From: Deltaproteobacteria bacterium
GTDB taxonomy: Bacteria; Desulfobacterota; Deferrisomatia; Deferrisomatales; BM512
Reading direction: 5' to 3'
Assembly: GCA_030591565.1 (NCBI GenBank)
Contig: JAUVAU010000009.1
Location: forward strand, 1 to 51,963
DNA: 51,963 nt
Under the pieces are notes generated by a model, which worked only from the letters and a program-made list of their open reading frames with translations, was not told the origin of the DNA and did not search any database. Position 1 is the stretch's first letter. Every line of letters starts with the position of its first letter. The position numbers and the translations under genes were made by a program. Shown here piece by piece: positions 50,850-51,963 of the stretch.

Positions 50850-51963
50850 CTAATGTGAACCACCGTGGGTGGCGCGCATGGTCTCGGCAAGTTCCTTGAT
50901 GTGTCCCAGGTCTTTGGTCATCATCGCCCAGCCATACCAGTAGGAGTAATCCGGGTTGACATGGAAAAAGCCCTGGTAAGTGCGCATGCGGTTTTTCATG
51001 TACATCTGGAAGAGGACCTGCTCGATGTAGGTGCCCGTGGGCTTGTCACCCCCTCCGGTGCGCATGAAAAAGAGGAAGTCAGGGTATGCGAAGGAGTAAT
51101 CGGCCGGCTTTTCAATTATGCCGTCCTTGTAGAGCGCCGCCACGATCTCGATAGCGTCGGCCATCAACCTGTCCGCCTTTTGTAAGATGGAGTCACCCAT
51201 GGCGAACTGCTCTTTGGCGTAATTCTCCGAGTGGCAGTTGGTGCAGACCTTTAGCATCTGATTGCGGTACTTGTCGAAAGATTCCTTGTCCACTCGAACC
51301 ATGTCCACGGACGTTATTGCGTCCAGCCGCGCAGTGGGCTCACCGGTTTCGGGATTGAGTACGCCCAGCGCCTTCAGGATGGTTATCTGGTCTGCCTTCC
51401 ACTGCGGATCTTCGGGGAGGGGGAGCCTTACCCCGAGAAAACCCCAGGCGGTGTGGTTCTCATGGTTGCCGTCGGGCATGTGGCAGTCCTGGCATTTGGG
51501 TGCGGCTGCGCCCTCGGGGAGGTCGCCGACCTCCTTGGAGAGGTAGCGGCTGCCGTGTTTGGAAGAGGACCACATCTCCCACTGCGGGTGGTCATAACCC
51601 ATGTGGCACTGCTGGCAGGCGCGGGGGTTCAGCGCCTCTTTCTTCGAGAAGGAGTGGCGGGTGTGGCACTCGTCACAGGAGTTGGTCTGATAGCGATAGC
51701 CTTTCGCCAACTGCTCCTTCTTCTGCGCCTCGCTCTTTATCCCCATATTGTGACAGCCGCCGCAACCCCTGCCGCCTTCCATCAACTCGTCAGGCTCGAC
51801 ATGGGTGATGGGCATGGCATTGAGGGCCGACCAGCCATAGTTGTGCTTTCCTTTGGAGAACTGCTCAAACTGCTCTTCATGACATTCGGAACAGAGCGCT
51901 TCATCCGGGAAGGAGACGCTCTTGAAGTTCTCGGCGGTGGTGTGGTCGCTGCCGTGGCAATCG
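50850..51963 (-). CDS. Multiheme cytochrome c, hydroxylamine oxidoreductase-like, N-terminus beyond window
   Basis: Periplasmic multiheme protein of the HAO/octaheme group, acting on hydroxylamine, nitrite or a related N or S compound. The frame is open to the window edge, past an internal ATG at 51815. Six complete CxxCH heme sites are visible (CSECH, CGGCH, CDECH, CQQCH, CQDCH, CTNCH), plus DCH at the edge that looks like a seventh cut by the window. HNYGWSALNAMPITHVEP, CQQCHMGYDHPQWEMW and the end with NPDYSYWYGWAMM are HAO-like. The signal peptide and first heme(s) lie outside. Whether the Tyr cross-link needed for hydroxylamine oxidation is present cannot be settled by eye; several Tyr occur near the end, so either an oxidative or a reductive enzyme is possible. 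Confidence 0.85.
   Translation of the reverse strand, partial: DCHGSDHTTAENFKSVSFPDEALCSECHEEQFEQFSKGKHNYGWSALNAMPITHVEPDELMEGGRGCGGCHNMGIKSEAQKKEQLAKGYRYQTNSCDECHTRHSFSKKEALNPRACQQCHMGYDHPQWEMWSSSKHGSRYLSKEVGDLPEGAAAPKCQDCHMPDGNHENHTAWGFLGVRLPLPEDPQWKADQITILKALGVLNPETGEPTARLDAITSVDMVRVDKESFDKYRNQMLKVCTNCHSENYAKEQFAMGDSILQKADRLMADAIEIVAALYKDGIIEKPADYSFAYPDFLFFMRTGGGDKPTGTYIEQVLFQMYMKNRMRTYQGFFHVNPDYSYWYGWAMMTKDLGHIKELAETMRATHGGSH

Overview
This window reads as a chromosomal segment of a free-living, respiring Gram-negative bacterium of deltaproteobacterial grade (Desulfobacterota, Nitrospinota, SAR324 or a neighbouring group; I cannot place it further). The reasons are an LptD outer-membrane LPS transporter, type II secretion genes including gspN, an MglA-type GTPase, a YitT/U32/TlyA gene set, a mitochondrial EFG1-like elongation factor G, a complex I cluster without nuoEFG and a multiheme cytochrome of the hydroxylamine-oxidoreductase type. 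Most of the window is G+C-rich and densely packed, with many 1-8 base gene overlaps and frequent GTG/TTG starts. Two genes (40277-41980 and 47731-48621) are clearly richer in A+T.

Layout. 1-1472 (minus): C-terminally truncated FG-GAP beta-propeller lipoprotein. 1658-5783 (minus): gspL-gspM-gspN-hisI-hisG. 5876-6118 (minus): rpsU with its own promoter and a perfect palindromic terminator. 6223-9052 (minus): EF-G followed by a RecA-like ATPase. 9311-15287 (plus): envelope run folC-lptD-amidase-LytM peptidase. 15284-20961 (plus): a new promoter, then xseB-ispA-dxs-tlyA-mglA-tetrapyrrole methylase (isoprenoid precursor synthesis plus polarity GTPase). 21250-23894 (plus): small STAS-like protein, a decayed U32 remnant, yitT and an intact U32 protein. 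23922-25350 (minus): yjbQ and asparaginase. 25558-27354 (plus): eno-ndk.

27546-39286 (minus) is one large complex I operon: nuoA-B-C-D-H-I-J-K, an MrpD-like antiporter subunit, a 91-residue membrane protein, a second antiporter subunit with a NuoL-like tail, nuoM and nuoN. It has four antiporter-like subunits instead of three and no NADH-input module.

39739-42333 is the least ordinary part. Two long structured repeats, in inverted orientation, flank one A+T-rich gene for an unrecognised membrane protein. The two repeats share primary sequence in a few blocks, while their hairpins keep the same architecture with compensating base changes.

42373-50274 holds an ArsS-like radical SAM gene (minus), then on the plus strand an MFS-dppB-dppC-ampD-HD run that looks like muropeptide uptake and recycling, an A+T-rich DUF5677-like gene, and a YbjQ-YbjQ-M48 protease module. 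The window ends with yegP and a truncated multiheme cytochrome (both minus). I found no tRNA, rRNA, CRISPR array, transposase, integrase or phage gene.
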